Assembly (NCBI GenBank): GCA_947089145.1 | Contig: CAMUJH010000020.1 | Coordinates: 1 to 64,000, forward strand | Reading direction: 5' to 3' | DNA: 64,000 bases | Source: an uncultured Hungatella sp. | Lineage (GTDB): Bacteria > Bacillota > Clostridia > Lachnospirales > Lachnospiraceae | Shown here: positions 1-7,175 of the stretch, piece by piece | Numbering within the stretch: position 1 is the stretch's first letter | How the letters are laid out: every line of letters starts with the position of its first letter | Notes under the pieces: generated by a model | The model's database searches: none | What the model saw: the letters and a program-made list of their open reading frames with translations, nothing else | What the model was told of the DNA's origin: nothing | Translations under genes and position numbers: made by a program

Positions 1-57
1 CGGATTTAAAAATCCGGCCCAGCCGCCCTTCTTCATTTCTCTGCGCTCTTACGCAGG

Positions 58-492
58 TTAGCCTTCAATGGCAATGTAATGGTTCTCCTCCGTCTTAGGC
101 AGAGCTTCCTTCTTTGGAACCGACAGCTTCAGAATGCCGTTGTCGAACCGGGCTTTGATGTCCTCCTGGGTAATCTCCTTGCCCACATAGAATCTCCTCT
201 GGCAGGAACCGGAATACCGCTCCCTGCGGATATACCTTCCCCTGTCATCCTTCTCGTCCCGATCCTGGTTTGTCTGGGCCTGAATGGTCAAATATCCGTC
301 TTTCAGCTCCGCCTTAATATCTTCCTTCTTAAAGCCTGGCATCTCGATGTCCAGCTCATACCCCTGCTCCGTGTCCCGGATATCCGTCTTCATCAGGCTG
401 GCGAAACCAGAGTCGCTTCTGTAATTCCCAAAAGGAAATCCGTCCATAAAATTATCAAATAAATCTTCTCCGAAAATACTTGGCATTAACAT
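58..492 (-). CDS. Hsp20 family small heat shock protein
   Basis: ATP-independent holdase chaperone of the alpha-crystallin family. The central part (about residues 35-140) is a typical Hsp20 domain with an ELDIEMPGFKKEDI stretch and the conserved C-terminal GILKLSVPK strand motif (A-x-x-x-N/D-G-I-L family signature). Length of about 144 residues is normal. The ATG at 492 is preferred because AGGAG lies 8 nt upstream; the ATG at 498 would sit only 2 nt from it. Regulation is visible: a CIRCE-type operator overlaps the -35 box upstream, pointing to HrcA repression and heat induction. It appears monocistronic. Confidence 0.95.
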   Translation of the reverse strand: MLMPSIFGEDLFDNFMDGFPFGNYRSDSGFASLMKTDIRDTEQGYELDIEMPGFKKEDIKAELKDGYLTIQAQTNQDRDEKDDRGRYIRRERYSGSCQRRFYVGKEITQEDIKARFDNGILKLSVPKKEALPKTEENHYIAIEG

Positions 493-543
493 AATCATCT
501 CTCCTTTTCTATGAAAAACATTTGTTTTATTTGTTATATCTGT

Positions 544-572
544 AATATAACACTTATTTTTAGCACTGTCAA
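544..572 (-). promoter_or_regulatory. Sigma-A promoter of the Hsp20 gene
   Basis: On the minus strand TTGACA (567-572) is separated by 17 nt from TATATT (544-549). The -35 box sits inside the CIRCE inverted repeat, so a bound repressor would block RNA polymerase. Confidence 0.8.
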
Positions 573-586
573 GGGCTGAGTGCTAA
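560..586 (-). promoter_or_regulatory. CIRCE operator (HrcA binding site)
   Basis: On the plus strand TTAGCACTG, nine bases, then GAGTGCTAA. The consensus is TTAGCACTC-N9-GAGTGCTAA, so there is a single mismatch in 18 positions. It lies about 65 bp upstream of the Hsp20 start codon. HrcA repression through CIRCE is well established for groE and dnaK operons in Bacillota; its use on an hsp20 gene is less common. Confidence 0.92.
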
Positions 587-690
587 AAAATTGTGAAGTT
601 TTTGTGAACTACTTGAAAATACAGCATTTTAAGGATTAAGTATCCCTCTATAGCCTAATTTTGTACTTTTCCCACCTTTTTCTGAATATA

Positions 691-798
691 TACTCTCGGA
701 GTCTCTCCTGCACCTGCCTTTGTGGCTGATTTTCCGTCATATGCACATCTGCCCAAAAATCATCTCACCAAATCAGGCACAGAGAGACTCCGAGAGTA
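691..798. repeat. 108-bp segment bounded by a perfect 17-bp inverted repeat
   Basis: TACTCTCGGAGTCTCTC at 691-707 is repeated as its exact reverse complement at 782-798, with 74 bases between. The segment has no convincing coding potential. The layout resembles a very small MITE-like element or a long-range RNA hairpin. No clear target-site duplication is visible at the outer ends, so mobility is only a possibility. Confidence 0.6.
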
Positions 799-890
799 CA
801 TGAATCTGTGAAAAGTCAAGATCTGTGCAGGCATCCATAGTACCCCCATGCTGCTTTTTCGGCACCACCATAAACGAGAGGGGTTTACTA

Positions 891-980
891 TGAACCCGGC
901 GGGGGACGCACCACCACGCATGAAAGTCAGGCGGGCACACTTGGCATCCCAGAATGCATGCCGCCTAATCGGCGGCGGGA
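891..980 (-). repeat. Dispersed ~90-bp repeat, copy A
   Basis: Read on the minus strand this segment aligns without gaps to 22289-22378 on the plus strand, with about 73 of 90 positions identical. Conserved blocks include ATGCCAA, ACTTTCATGCG, GGTGCGTCCCC and GCCGGG. Both copies start with a small hairpin (CCGCC, 8-nt loop, GGCGG). A spurious ORF spans this copy. Together with the inverted repeat at 691-798 it fills the gene-free stretch between the Hsp20 promoter and 1110; nothing else was recognised there. Confidence 0.8.
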
Positions 981-1109
981 CTTTCATAGAAAACCCGATC
1001 TATTAGCATGTCCCATAATATACTGCAATACTTTAGGTTCCAGTCCCGGCTCTGCCAATCTGGCACATGCCGTTAAATTAGTTTTGTCAATACTTTTTAT
1101 AATAAGTTG

Positions 1110-1138
1110 TTGTTTATCAAAACTTTTATTGCTATAAT
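1110..1138 (+). promoter_or_regulatory. Promoter and candidate operator of the XRE/TA module
   Basis: TTGTTT (1110-1115), 17-nt spacer, TATAAT (1133-1138) with an extended TGC before the -10. TTTATCAA at 1113-1120 is repeated as its exact reverse complement at 1150-1157, flanking the promoter core. This is a plausible autoregulatory operator for the XRE protein. Confidence 0.6.
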
Positions 1139-1182
1139 GTATATAATTATTGATAAAGCAATACTATAAAGGAGGCCGCCTA

Positions 1183-1407
1183 ATGATATATAACAACAAT
1201 ATTGATAATCTGATGAAACAAATCAAACATATTATGATTGACAAAGATATTAAGCAGATTGAGCTAGCAGAAAAAACCGGGCAAAATAAAGCGACCATTT
1301 CAAATCTTTTAAATTGCAAAAGCAAAAATGTAACTCTTGATACTTTGCTAATGTTATGCAATGCTATTGATTGTCAACTTGAAATTGATATTAAGTCAAA
1401 AAATTAA
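1183..1407 (+). CDS. XRE-family helix-turn-helix protein
   Basis: A 74-residue protein that is essentially a single HTH_XRE domain: helices around residues 10-65 with the recognition segment QIELAEKTGQNKATISNLLN. It should be a cytoplasmic DNA-binding repressor. The ATG at 1183 is chosen because GGAGG (1171-1175) lies upstream. It is followed after 47 nt by a putative antitoxin and a YafQ-type toxin, so it may be the transcriptional regulator of a three-component module. The inverted repeat around its promoter fits autoregulation. Confidence 0.85.
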   Translation: MIYNNNIDNLMKQIKHIMIDKDIKQIELAEKTGQNKATISNLLNCKSKNVTLDTLLMLCNAIDCQLEIDIKSKN

Positions 1408-1454
1408 TCTTAGTATAATCCTCATCCAAACTATCAAAGAAAGGAAGGAATATT

Positions 1455-1700
1455 ATGAGTTATCAGGAAATAGCCAAAAGCATGATTGACCGCCTGCCAG
1501 AAGATAAAATGATTTTCGTTATCAATATTCTGGAAAACATAGGAGAAATGTCCGGGCTTAATTTATACCCGGATTTCAAACCAAATGCAGCAACAATAGC
1601 AGCGATGGCGGAAACCGATGAAATGATAAGGACTGGAGAAGGACAGCATTTCCAAGGGACTGCTGAAGAATTTACCGCTCTACTTCTGTCAGAGGATTAG
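1455..1700 (+). CDS. Putative type II antitoxin (partner of YafQ-like toxin)
   Basis: An 81-residue acidic protein directly before a YafQ-like toxin (2-nt gap). The C-terminal half, with AMAETDEMIRTGEG and an acidic tail, resembles the toxin-binding tail of RelB/DinJ and related antitoxins. The N-terminal half does not show the ribbon-helix-helix start of classical RelB/DinJ, so DNA binding may have been handed to the preceding XRE protein. An AAGGAAGG ribosome site precedes the ATG, and a TATAAT-like box (about 1413) suggests a second internal promoter. Function is inferred mainly from position and the C-terminal tail. Confidence 0.75.
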   Translation: MSYQEIAKSMIDRLPEDKMIFVINILENIGEMSGLNLYPDFKPNAATIAAMAETDEMIRTGEGQHFQGTAEEFTALLLSED

Positions 1701-1702
1701 CC

Positions 1703-1975
1703 ATGTTGACTTTAAACGCTTCTACGACATATAAGAAAGATTTGAAGTTATGCAGGAAACGAGGATATGATTTATCCCTTTTAAATGCTGTCATTAACAC
1801 ACTTCTTATCCCTGCACCATTGCCGCCGAAAAACAGAAATCACCAGCTTTCTGGAAACTATGCAGGAAAAAGCGAATGTCACATTCTGCCGGACTGGCTC
1901 CTTATCTACCAAATAAGAGGAAATGAATTATATCTTGTCCGTACTGGCACACATGCTGATTTATTTGGCATGTAA
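1703..1975 (+). CDS. YafQ-family mRNA interferase toxin
   Basis: A 90-residue RelE-superfamily toxin, expected to cleave mRNA on the ribosome. The sequence contains the YafQ hallmarks ECHILPDWLLIY and LVRTGTHADLFGM. His47, His60, Asp64, Trp65, Arg80, His84 and Phe88 match the E. coli YafQ active-site set with a constant offset of three residues, so the toxin looks intact. It is translationally close to the putative antitoxin upstream. Confidence 0.93.
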   Translation: MLTLNASTTYKKDLKLCRKRGYDLSLLNAVINTLLIPAPLPPKNRNHQLSGNYAGKSECHILPDWLLIYQIRGNELYLVRTGTHADLFGM

Positions 1976-1995
1976 ACGCAAATTAAGCTGCCAGA

Positions 1996-2036
1996 CAAAA
2001 AGAAAGCCCCGGTCAGCCGCATGGCCAGCCGGAGCT
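1996..2036 (-). terminator. Rho-independent terminator of the spore protein gene
   Basis: On the minus strand an AGCTCCGGCTGGCC arm (2036-2023) pairs imperfectly with GGCTGACCGGGGCT (2018-2005), followed by a T-rich TTTCTTTTT. It is 22 bp downstream of the stop codon. Confidence 0.75.
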
Positions 2037-2057
2037 CCCCTTTTTCATATTATCTTT

Positions 2058-2264
2058 TTACTTGCCGGCCATCTGTCTTTCCTGGGCCTCAATCATCTTC
2101 TTCACCATATAGCCGCCTACGGAACCGTTCTGGGCAGATGTCAGATTGCCGTTGTAGCCGTTGGTTAACGGTACTCCGATCTCTCCTGCAACTTCCATTT
2201 TAAATTTGTCCATTGCCTCTCTTGCCTCTGGTACATTGGTAGTGTTTGTAGATTTGCTAGACAT
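2058..2264 (-). CDS. Alpha/beta-type small acid-soluble spore protein
   Basis: A 68-residue SASP that coats and protects spore DNA. The family signatures are present: the N-terminal germination-protease-type region VAGEIGVPL and the C-terminal block GSVGGYMVKKMIE. The start at 2264 follows AAGGAGG (2271-2277); an in-frame upstream ATG at 2294 has no such site. It shows that the organism sporulates. Expression in the forespore (sigma-G) is expected. Confidence 0.93.
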   Translation of the reverse strand: MSSKSTNTTNVPEAREAMDKFKMEVAGEIGVPLTNGYNGNLTSAQNGSVGGYMVKKMIEAQERQMAGK

Positions 2265-2312
2265 AATAAACGCCTCCTTGTTTTTAAATTTCATGGTTAA
2301 TTGCTACACTCC

Positions 2313-2319
2313 TATTATG
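2313..2319 (-). promoter_or_regulatory. Candidate sigma-G -10 element
   Basis: CATAATA on the minus strand matches six of seven positions of the sigma-G -10 consensus CATACTA, about 50 nt upstream of the SASP start. The -35 match is poor, so this is tentative. Confidence 0.35.
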
Positions 2320-2399
2320 TGCCCGCTGAAAAATAATACACTAGAAGGTTCTGCGTAAAATGTCATTTTTTAACAGACCGGCTGCCTTTGGCTTTTATG

Positions 2400-4457
2400 C
2401 TACAGGTTTACCTTATCATAGCTGGCCTCCAGATACTCCAAAAGCCGCCTCTTTAAATCCTGGTGCTCTTCTTTTAAAAGCTCCTTGTCCTCTTTTAAAA
2501 GCTGGTTCACTTCTTCTGACACGGTTTTTAAAATATTGGCGTCTGTAAAGATATCCGCCAGCTTAAACTCCATATCCCCACTTTGCCGGATGCCGAAAAT
2601 GTCTCCCGGCCCCCGCAGCTTCAGGTCCTCTGAGGCAATATAAAAACCGTCATTGGAACGGTTTAAAATGTCCAGCCGTTCTGCCGTGCCTTCCTGATCC
2701 CCGCAGTTAACCATGATGCAGTAGGACTGATGCTCTCCCCGGCCTACCCGGCCCCGAAGCTGATGAAGCTGGGCCAGGCCGAACCGCTCCGCATTTTCGA
2801 TCATCATTACCGTGGCATTGGGCACATTGACCCCCACCTCAATCACTGTGGTGGACACCAGAATCTGTATCTCACCGCCGGCAAACCGTTCCATAATCTC
2901 ATTTTTCTCTTTCCCCTTCATCTTCCCATGAAGATATTCAATGGAAATCCCCGGCAAAGCCTCCCTCAAGGTTTTCGTGTAGTCCAGCACGTTTTCCGCC
3001 TCAAGCAGCTCGCTGTACTCCACCATGGGGCAGATAACGTATGCCTGCCTCCCTTGTTCCACCTGCTTCTTTATAAAAGAGTATGCATTCCGCCGGTAAC
3101 CAGTGCCCACCACGCAGTTTTTTATGGGCAGGCGGCCCCCGGGCAGCTCATCTACAATGGAGATATCCAGATCCCCATACAAAATAATAGCCAGAGTCCT
3201 GGGTATGGGAGTGGCGCTCATGACCATGACATGAGGCTCCTTCCCCTTATTTCCCAGCATCTCCCGCTGGCCTACGCCGAACCTATGCTGCTCGTCCGTA
3301 ATGACCAGAGCCAGGTTATCATAAACCACCTTGTCCTGAATCAGGGCATGGGTTCCCACAATAATGTCAGCTTCATGGCTCTTAATCTTTTCATAGGCAA
3401 TCCTCTTCTCCTTGGCGGTCATGGAACCTGTCACCAAAACCGGAACTTTGCGGATTCCATGGGACTCAAAAAGGCTGCACATTCCCTCATAGTGCTGTTT
3501 CGCCAAAACTTCCGTGGGAGCCATCATCGCCCCCTGGCAGCCGTTATACGCTGCCGTCAAAAGGGCAAGGACGGCAATGATGGTCTTTCCGGACCCTACA
3601 TCCCCCTGAACCAGGCGGTTCATCACCAGGCCGCCTCCAAGATCTGCAAGAACCTCGTCCAGAACTTTTTTCTGGGCTTTTGTCAGATCATATGGAAGAT
3701 TCCCGATCAGTTCTTCCACCTGCCCTGCCGGCTTCATGACCCATGCGCTTTTCCTGTCCTGCCTCTTTTCCTTCAGCTGCCGCACTGCCATGAGAAACAG
3801 GAAAAATTCGTCAAAGACCAGCCGCTTCCTTGCAAACAGAAGCTGCTGCTGATCCTCTGGAAAATGGATGTGCTCCAGGGCAAAATTATACTCGGAAAGT
3901 TCATATTTTTTTCTGATATAGGCCGGAAGATACTCCCGCTCCATCTGCCGCACGGCAAGAGCCTGGGCCACTGCCTTTGTGATGGCTTTGTTTCCCAGCC
4001 CTTTTGTCTGCCCGTAGATTGGCTGCATGTGCTCCATCATGGCCTTGTAGCCGTCCCTTGTAAATATCTCCGGCTGCTCCATGGTCAGGCGGTTATTCTT
4101 TTTAACCACCTTTCCGTAAAAAATATGGTAAGTGCCTGCCTGCAGCGTATTTTTCAGAAACGGCATATTAAACCATATCAGCTGCAGGGTTCCGGTGCCG
4201 TCTGCCAGTGATGCCGTAATCACCTTGGTATGCTGAAAGCTGCGGACAGATGCAGACTTCTGCAGAATCCCTGCCACCGCTCCTGTCATGTCCGCCTTCA
4301 GCTGGCCTACGGCAGCCGGAGCCTCGTAGGTATGGTATCCTCTGGGATAGTATCCCAGCAAATCGCCTACCGTATAGATCCCCAGCTTCTCAAACAGTTT
4401 TCCCGTTTTGTCCCCGATTCCTTTCAGGGTACGGATTGATTCCTGATTTTGTGCCAT
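2400..4457 (-). CDS. recG: ATP-dependent DNA helicase RecG
   Basis: Branch-migration helicase acting on Holliday junctions and stalled forks. The 685-residue length is typical. An N-terminal wedge/OB region (to about residue 200) is followed by a superfamily 2 motor: Walker A GDVGSGKT, a DEQH box, SATPIPRT motif III and the C-terminal QLRGRVGRG motif VI. ATG start at 4457. It lies 125 nt downstream of fakA on the same strand, an arrangement (asp23-fakA-recG) common in Bacillota. A strong hairpin in the gap may attenuate readthrough. Confidence 0.97.
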   Translation of the reverse strand: MAQNQESIRTLKGIGDKTGKLFEKLGIYTVGDLLGYYPRGYHTYEAPAAVGQLKADMTGAVAGILQKSASVRSFQHTKVITASLADGTGTLQLIWFNMPFLKNTLQAGTYHIFYGKVVKKNNRLTMEQPEIFTRDGYKAMMEHMQPIYGQTKGLGNKAITKAVAQALAVRQMEREYLPAYIRKKYELSEYNFALEHIHFPEDQQQLLFARKRLVFDEFFLFLMAVRQLKEKRQDRKSAWVMKPAGQVEELIGNLPYDLTKAQKKVLDEVLADLGGGLVMNRLVQGDVGSGKTIIAVLALLTAAYNGCQGAMMAPTEVLAKQHYEGMCSLFESHGIRKVPVLVTGSMTAKEKRIAYEKIKSHEADIIVGTHALIQDKVVYDNLALVITDEQHRFGVGQREMLGNKGKEPHVMVMSATPIPRTLAIILYGDLDISIVDELPGGRLPIKNCVVGTGYRRNAYSFIKKQVEQGRQAYVICPMVEYSELLEAENVLDYTKTLREALPGISIEYLHGKMKGKEKNEIMERFAGGEIQILVSTTVIEVGVNVPNATVMMIENAERFGLAQLHQLRGRVGRGEHQSYCIMVNCGDQEGTAERLDILNRSNDGFYIASEDLKLRGPGDIFGIRQSGDMEFKLADIFTDANILKTVSEEVNQLLKEDKELLKEEHQDLKRRLLEYLEASYDKVNL

Positions 4458-4521
4458 TGTGTCATTCTTTCCGCAGCCAAGCCAACCTTCCCGCAGAGAG
4501 TTGAAAGCTGCTTATACTGCA

Positions 4522-4558
4522 CAAGGGGCTGCCGCACGCTCTGTGTCACAGCCCCTTG
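4522..4558 (-). other. Strong hairpin between fakA and recG
   Basis: CAAGGGGCTG (4522-4531) and CAGCCCCTTG (4549-4558) form a perfect 10-bp stem with a 17-nt loop. On the transcribed strand no U-run follows, so it is not a standard intrinsic terminator. It may be an RNA processing or stability element that sets recG dosage. Confidence 0.6.
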
Positions 4559-4582
4559 CCCATATAGGTTTTCTTCAACTGC

Positions 4583-6319
4583 CTATTCCACTGAAATGAG
4601 ATAGTAGTAAATCGGCTGTCCGCCGCTGTGAAGCTCCACTTCACAGTCCGGGCAGGCTTCCTCCACCTTCTCCAGAAGCTTTTCTGCCGTGTCCTCTGTA
4701 ATATCCGCCCCATAATAGATGGTGATCAGTTCCGACTCCTCATCCACCATGGCTTTCAGCGTATCCAGGGCCGTGTCCATTACGGATTTGCCTACGCACA
4801 GAATTCCCGCGTCGCCGATACCCATAATGTCTCCTGCATGGATCTCCTTGTCATCGATCATGGTATCTCGCACCGCATAAGTAATCTGTCCTGTCTTTAC
4901 CCGGCTCATCTCCGCCATCATGGCCTTTTTATTCTCCTCCGGCGGCAGATCCGGCGCAAAGTTTATAACAGCCGTGATCCCCTGAGGCACGGTCTTAGAC
5001 GGAACCACCACAATGTTCTTTCCCTCCGCCAGAGAAGCCGCCTGCTCCGCCGCCAGGATAATATTGCTGTTGTTGGGAAGGATGTAGATGGTATCCGCAT
5101 TGACCCGGTCAATGGCATTCAGCATATCCTCTGTGCTGGGATTCATGGTCTGGCCGCCTTCGATCAGGTAGTCTGCGCCGATTCCCTCAAAAATCTCCCC
5201 GAAGCCTTTGCCGATGGAAACCGCAATAAAGCCGTACTCTTTTCTCGGCTCTCCCTTCGGGCTGCTGTCTTCCTTTTTCCCGTATTCCGGAAGGCTTCCT
5301 GAGCCTGCGGCCTGCTCCTGGGCTTTCTGCTCCCTGGCCTTTTTCTCCGAATCCATAATCAGCCGTTCCTGATGCTCTTCCCGCATATTGTCAATCTTCA
5401 TCCTGGAGAGGGAGCCGAAAGTCAGCGCTTTCTGAATGGCAAGGCCTGGATCATTGGTGTGGACATGAACCTTTACCACGTCGTCGTCAGACACCACCAC
5501 AATAGAGTCGCCGATGGATTCCAGGTAAGCCTTAAATTCCCGCTCTTCCCTGTCGCTGTACGTTTTCTCCACATTAATGATGAATTCCGTACAGTATCCG
5601 AATTTAATGTCTGCCTCTTCCAAGACGGACTTCTGCCCCTGGCCGGCTTTAGCCGCTTCCGGGATGGAAACCGCTCCCGGTTCCACGCTCAGATCCGTCT
5701 CCTTGCCCAGCAGGCCGTCCAGGCAGCCTTTCATCACCTGCATCAGTCCCTGGCCGCCGGAGTCCACCACGCCTGCCTGCTTTAATATGGGGAGCATCTC
5801 CGGCGTCTGGCTTAAGACGTAGTCTCCGTGCTCAATAACTTTCCTGGCAAACTCAATGATGTCCTCAGTCTCAGTCACCAGCTCCACGGCTTTGTCCGCC
5901 ATCCCTTTGGCCACGGTCAGGATCGTGCCCTCTTTTGGCTTCATAACCGCCTTGTAGGCAGTCTCCGTGGCGCGGACAAAGGCATTGGCCAGAGTCGTGG
6001 TGGTAATGTTCTCCAGAGGTTTAATCTCCTTGGTAAATCCCCGAAACAGCTGGGACAAAATTACGCCCGAGTTTCCTCTTGCCCCCCGAAGGGAGCCGGA
6101 TGAAATGGCCTTGGCCAGGTTTTCCATGGTAGGGTTTTCAATAGCCGCCACTTCCCTGGCTGCAGACATAATGGTCATAGTCATATTGGTACCTGTGTCA
6201 CCGTCAGGAACCGGGAACACATTCAGTTCATTAATCCATTCCTTCTTAGCTTCCAGCCCTTTGGCCCCTGCCAAAAATGCTTTCTGAAGAGTTTTTGCAT
6301 CAATCGTATTCATACTCAC
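4583..6319 (-). CDS. fakA: Fatty acid kinase catalytic subunit FakA-like (DAK2, YloV family)
   Basis: Likely phosphorylates fatty acids bound to a FakB carrier, feeding exogenous fatty acids into phospholipid synthesis. The N-terminal DAK2 kinase domain (about residues 10-200) has the metal/ATP motif PVPDGDTGTNMT and the glycine-rich SGSLRGARGNSG. The C-terminal half carries the domain found in full-length YloV proteins, ending GGQPIYYY. A GTG at 6319 is preferred because AAGGAGG is 8 nt upstream; ATG at 6313 or TTG at 6340 are alternatives. The upstream asp23 gene overlaps or abuts, showing co-transcription. Confidence 0.92.
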   Translation of the reverse strand: MSMNTIDAKTLQKAFLAGAKGLEAKKEWINELNVFPVPDGDTGTNMTMTIMSAAREVAAIENPTMENLAKAISSGSLRGARGNSGVILSQLFRGFTKEIKPLENITTTTLANAFVRATETAYKAVMKPKEGTILTVAKGMADKAVELVTETEDIIEFARKVIEHGDYVLSQTPEMLPILKQAGVVDSGGQGLMQVMKGCLDGLLGKETDLSVEPGAVSIPEAAKAGQGQKSVLEEADIKFGYCTEFIINVEKTYSDREEREFKAYLESIGDSIVVVSDDDVVKVHVHTNDPGLAIQKALTFGSLSRMKIDNMREEHQERLIMDSEKKAREQKAQEQAAGSGSLPEYGKKEDSSPKGEPRKEYGFIAVSIGKGFGEIFEGIGADYLIEGGQTMNPSTEDMLNAIDRVNADTIYILPNNSNIILAAEQAASLAEGKNIVVVPSKTVPQGITAVINFAPDLPPEENKKAMMAEMSRVKTGQITYAVRDTMIDDKEIHAGDIMGIGDAGILCVGKSVMDTALDTLKAMVDEESELITIYYGADITEDTAEKLLEKVEEACPDCEVELHSGGQPIYYYLISVE

Positions 6320-6332
6320 CAGCCGGTCCTCC

Positions 6333-6689
6333 TTAATCAATCACTCTGACGCCTTCGACATAGATGTTGATCTTGTCAACGGTCATCCCCGTGAATTCTT
6401 CCACTTTGTATTTTACATTTTCGATTAAATTGTCCGCAACCGCCGAAATGCTGATGCCGTAAGCCACAATCACATGGAAATCCAGTGAAATGCGGTTATC
6501 TTCAATATTAACATTAATCCCATGTGTCAGGCTTTCCTTCTTAAGCAGCTTCACAAGGCCGTCCTTCATGCTGATGGCCGCCATACCCACGATGCCGAAA
6601 CACTCCACCGCCGTCGTTCCTGCATAAATGGCAATTACTTCCGGATTGATCAAGATCTCACCTAATTTGTTGCTGATCCGCCCTTTCAT
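6333..6689 (-). CDS. Asp23/Gls24 family envelope stress protein
   Basis: A 118-residue Asp23-family protein (YloU-like). The core FHVIVAYGISISAVADNL followed by VKYKVEEFTGMTVDKINIYVEGV is diagnostic. It is usually found next to the fakA homologue, as here, and has no catalytic motif. ATG at 6689 follows GGGAGG at 8 nt. The promoter upstream contains a perfect palindrome, so the asp23-fakA(-recG) unit is probably under a dedicated repressor. Confidence 0.92.
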   Translation of the reverse strand: MKGRISNKLGEILINPEVIAIYAGTTAVECFGIVGMAAISMKDGLVKLLKKESLTHGINVNIEDNRISLDFHVIVAYGISISAVADNLIENVKYKVEEFTGMTVDKINIYVEGVRVID

Positions 6690-6798
6690 GAACAAAACCT
6701 CCCATCTTTCCTATACTTTGTCCGCTTTTCTAATTCTATTCTGCCCAGGCTGTTTCCCTGTTATACTTTTCCAATCATCCTGTCAGGCATATAAATAA

Positions 6799-6827
6799 AG
6801 TATACCACACACAACATGTTGTGTCCA
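6799..6827 (-). promoter_or_regulatory. Promoter of the asp23-fakA unit with palindromic operator
   Basis: Minus strand: TGGACA (6827-6822), 17-nt spacer, TATACT (6804-6799). The spacer contains ACACAACATGTTGTGT (6809-6824), a perfect 16-bp palindrome that reaches into the -35 box. This is classic steric-block operator geometry. The regulator is unknown. Confidence 0.75.
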
Positions 6828-6851
6828 TTACAAAGATTTTTTAAATTTCGC

Positions 6852-6880
6852 TTGCAAATTGTGGCATAATCTGCTATTAT
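6852..6880 (+). promoter_or_regulatory. Promoter of rpmB
   Basis: TTGCAA (6852-6857), 17-nt spacer, TATTAT (6875-6880), about 58 bp before the rpmB start, divergent from the asp23 promoter. Confidence 0.7.
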
Positions 6881-6938
6881 ACATATTGTTGTGGGTTCCG
6901 TTTATTGGAAGCCAAGTAGCTGTTAAGGAGGTGCGATC

Positions 6939-7124
6939 ATGGCTAAATGTTCAATTTGCGGCAAGGGCGTTCACTTTGGTAATGCAGTGAGCCATTCCCA
7001 TAGAAGATCCAACAAGATGTGGAAACCTAACGTAAAATCCGTTAAAGTAAAAGTGAACGGCGGCGCTAAAAAGATGTATGTATGTACTTCTTGCCTGCGT
7101 TCCGGCTTAGTTGAAAGAGCTTAA
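6939..7124 (+). CDS. rpmB: 50S ribosomal protein L28
   Basis: A 61-residue L28. The zinc-ribbon-type cysteine pairs CSICGKG near the N-terminus and CTSCLRSG near the C-terminus are both present, with the SHSHRRSNKMWKPN core. An AAGGAGG ribosome site precedes the ATG. It is a single gene with its own promoter and terminator, divergent from asp23-fakA. Confidence 0.98.
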   Translation: MAKCSICGKGVHFGNAVSHSHRRSNKMWKPNVKSVKVKVNGGAKKMYVCTSCLRSGLVERA

Positions 7125-7138
7125 TTTAAGACATTTTT

Positions 7139-7171
7139 AAACTCCAGAGTTTTGGGCTCTGGAGTTTTTTT
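7139..7171 (+). terminator. Rho-independent terminator of rpmB
   Basis: ACTCCAGAG (7141-7149), 7-nt loop, CTCTGGAGT (7157-7165) and a run of T. The stem is extended by AA/TT pairs, so it can also work for the convergent gene ending at 7176. Confidence 0.92.
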
Positions 7172-7175
7172 GATC

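Noticed and set aside
760-987. 75-codon minus-strand ORF over repeat copy A
   Set aside because: The similar peptide encoded by copy B runs into other sequence, there is no ribosome site, and the conserved unit is the DNA/RNA repeat itself. Treated as a spurious ORF.
2730-4211. Long plus-strand ORF (493 codons)
   Set aside because: Lies wholly antisense to recG, has no domain features and is a shadow frame caused by GC-rich codons.
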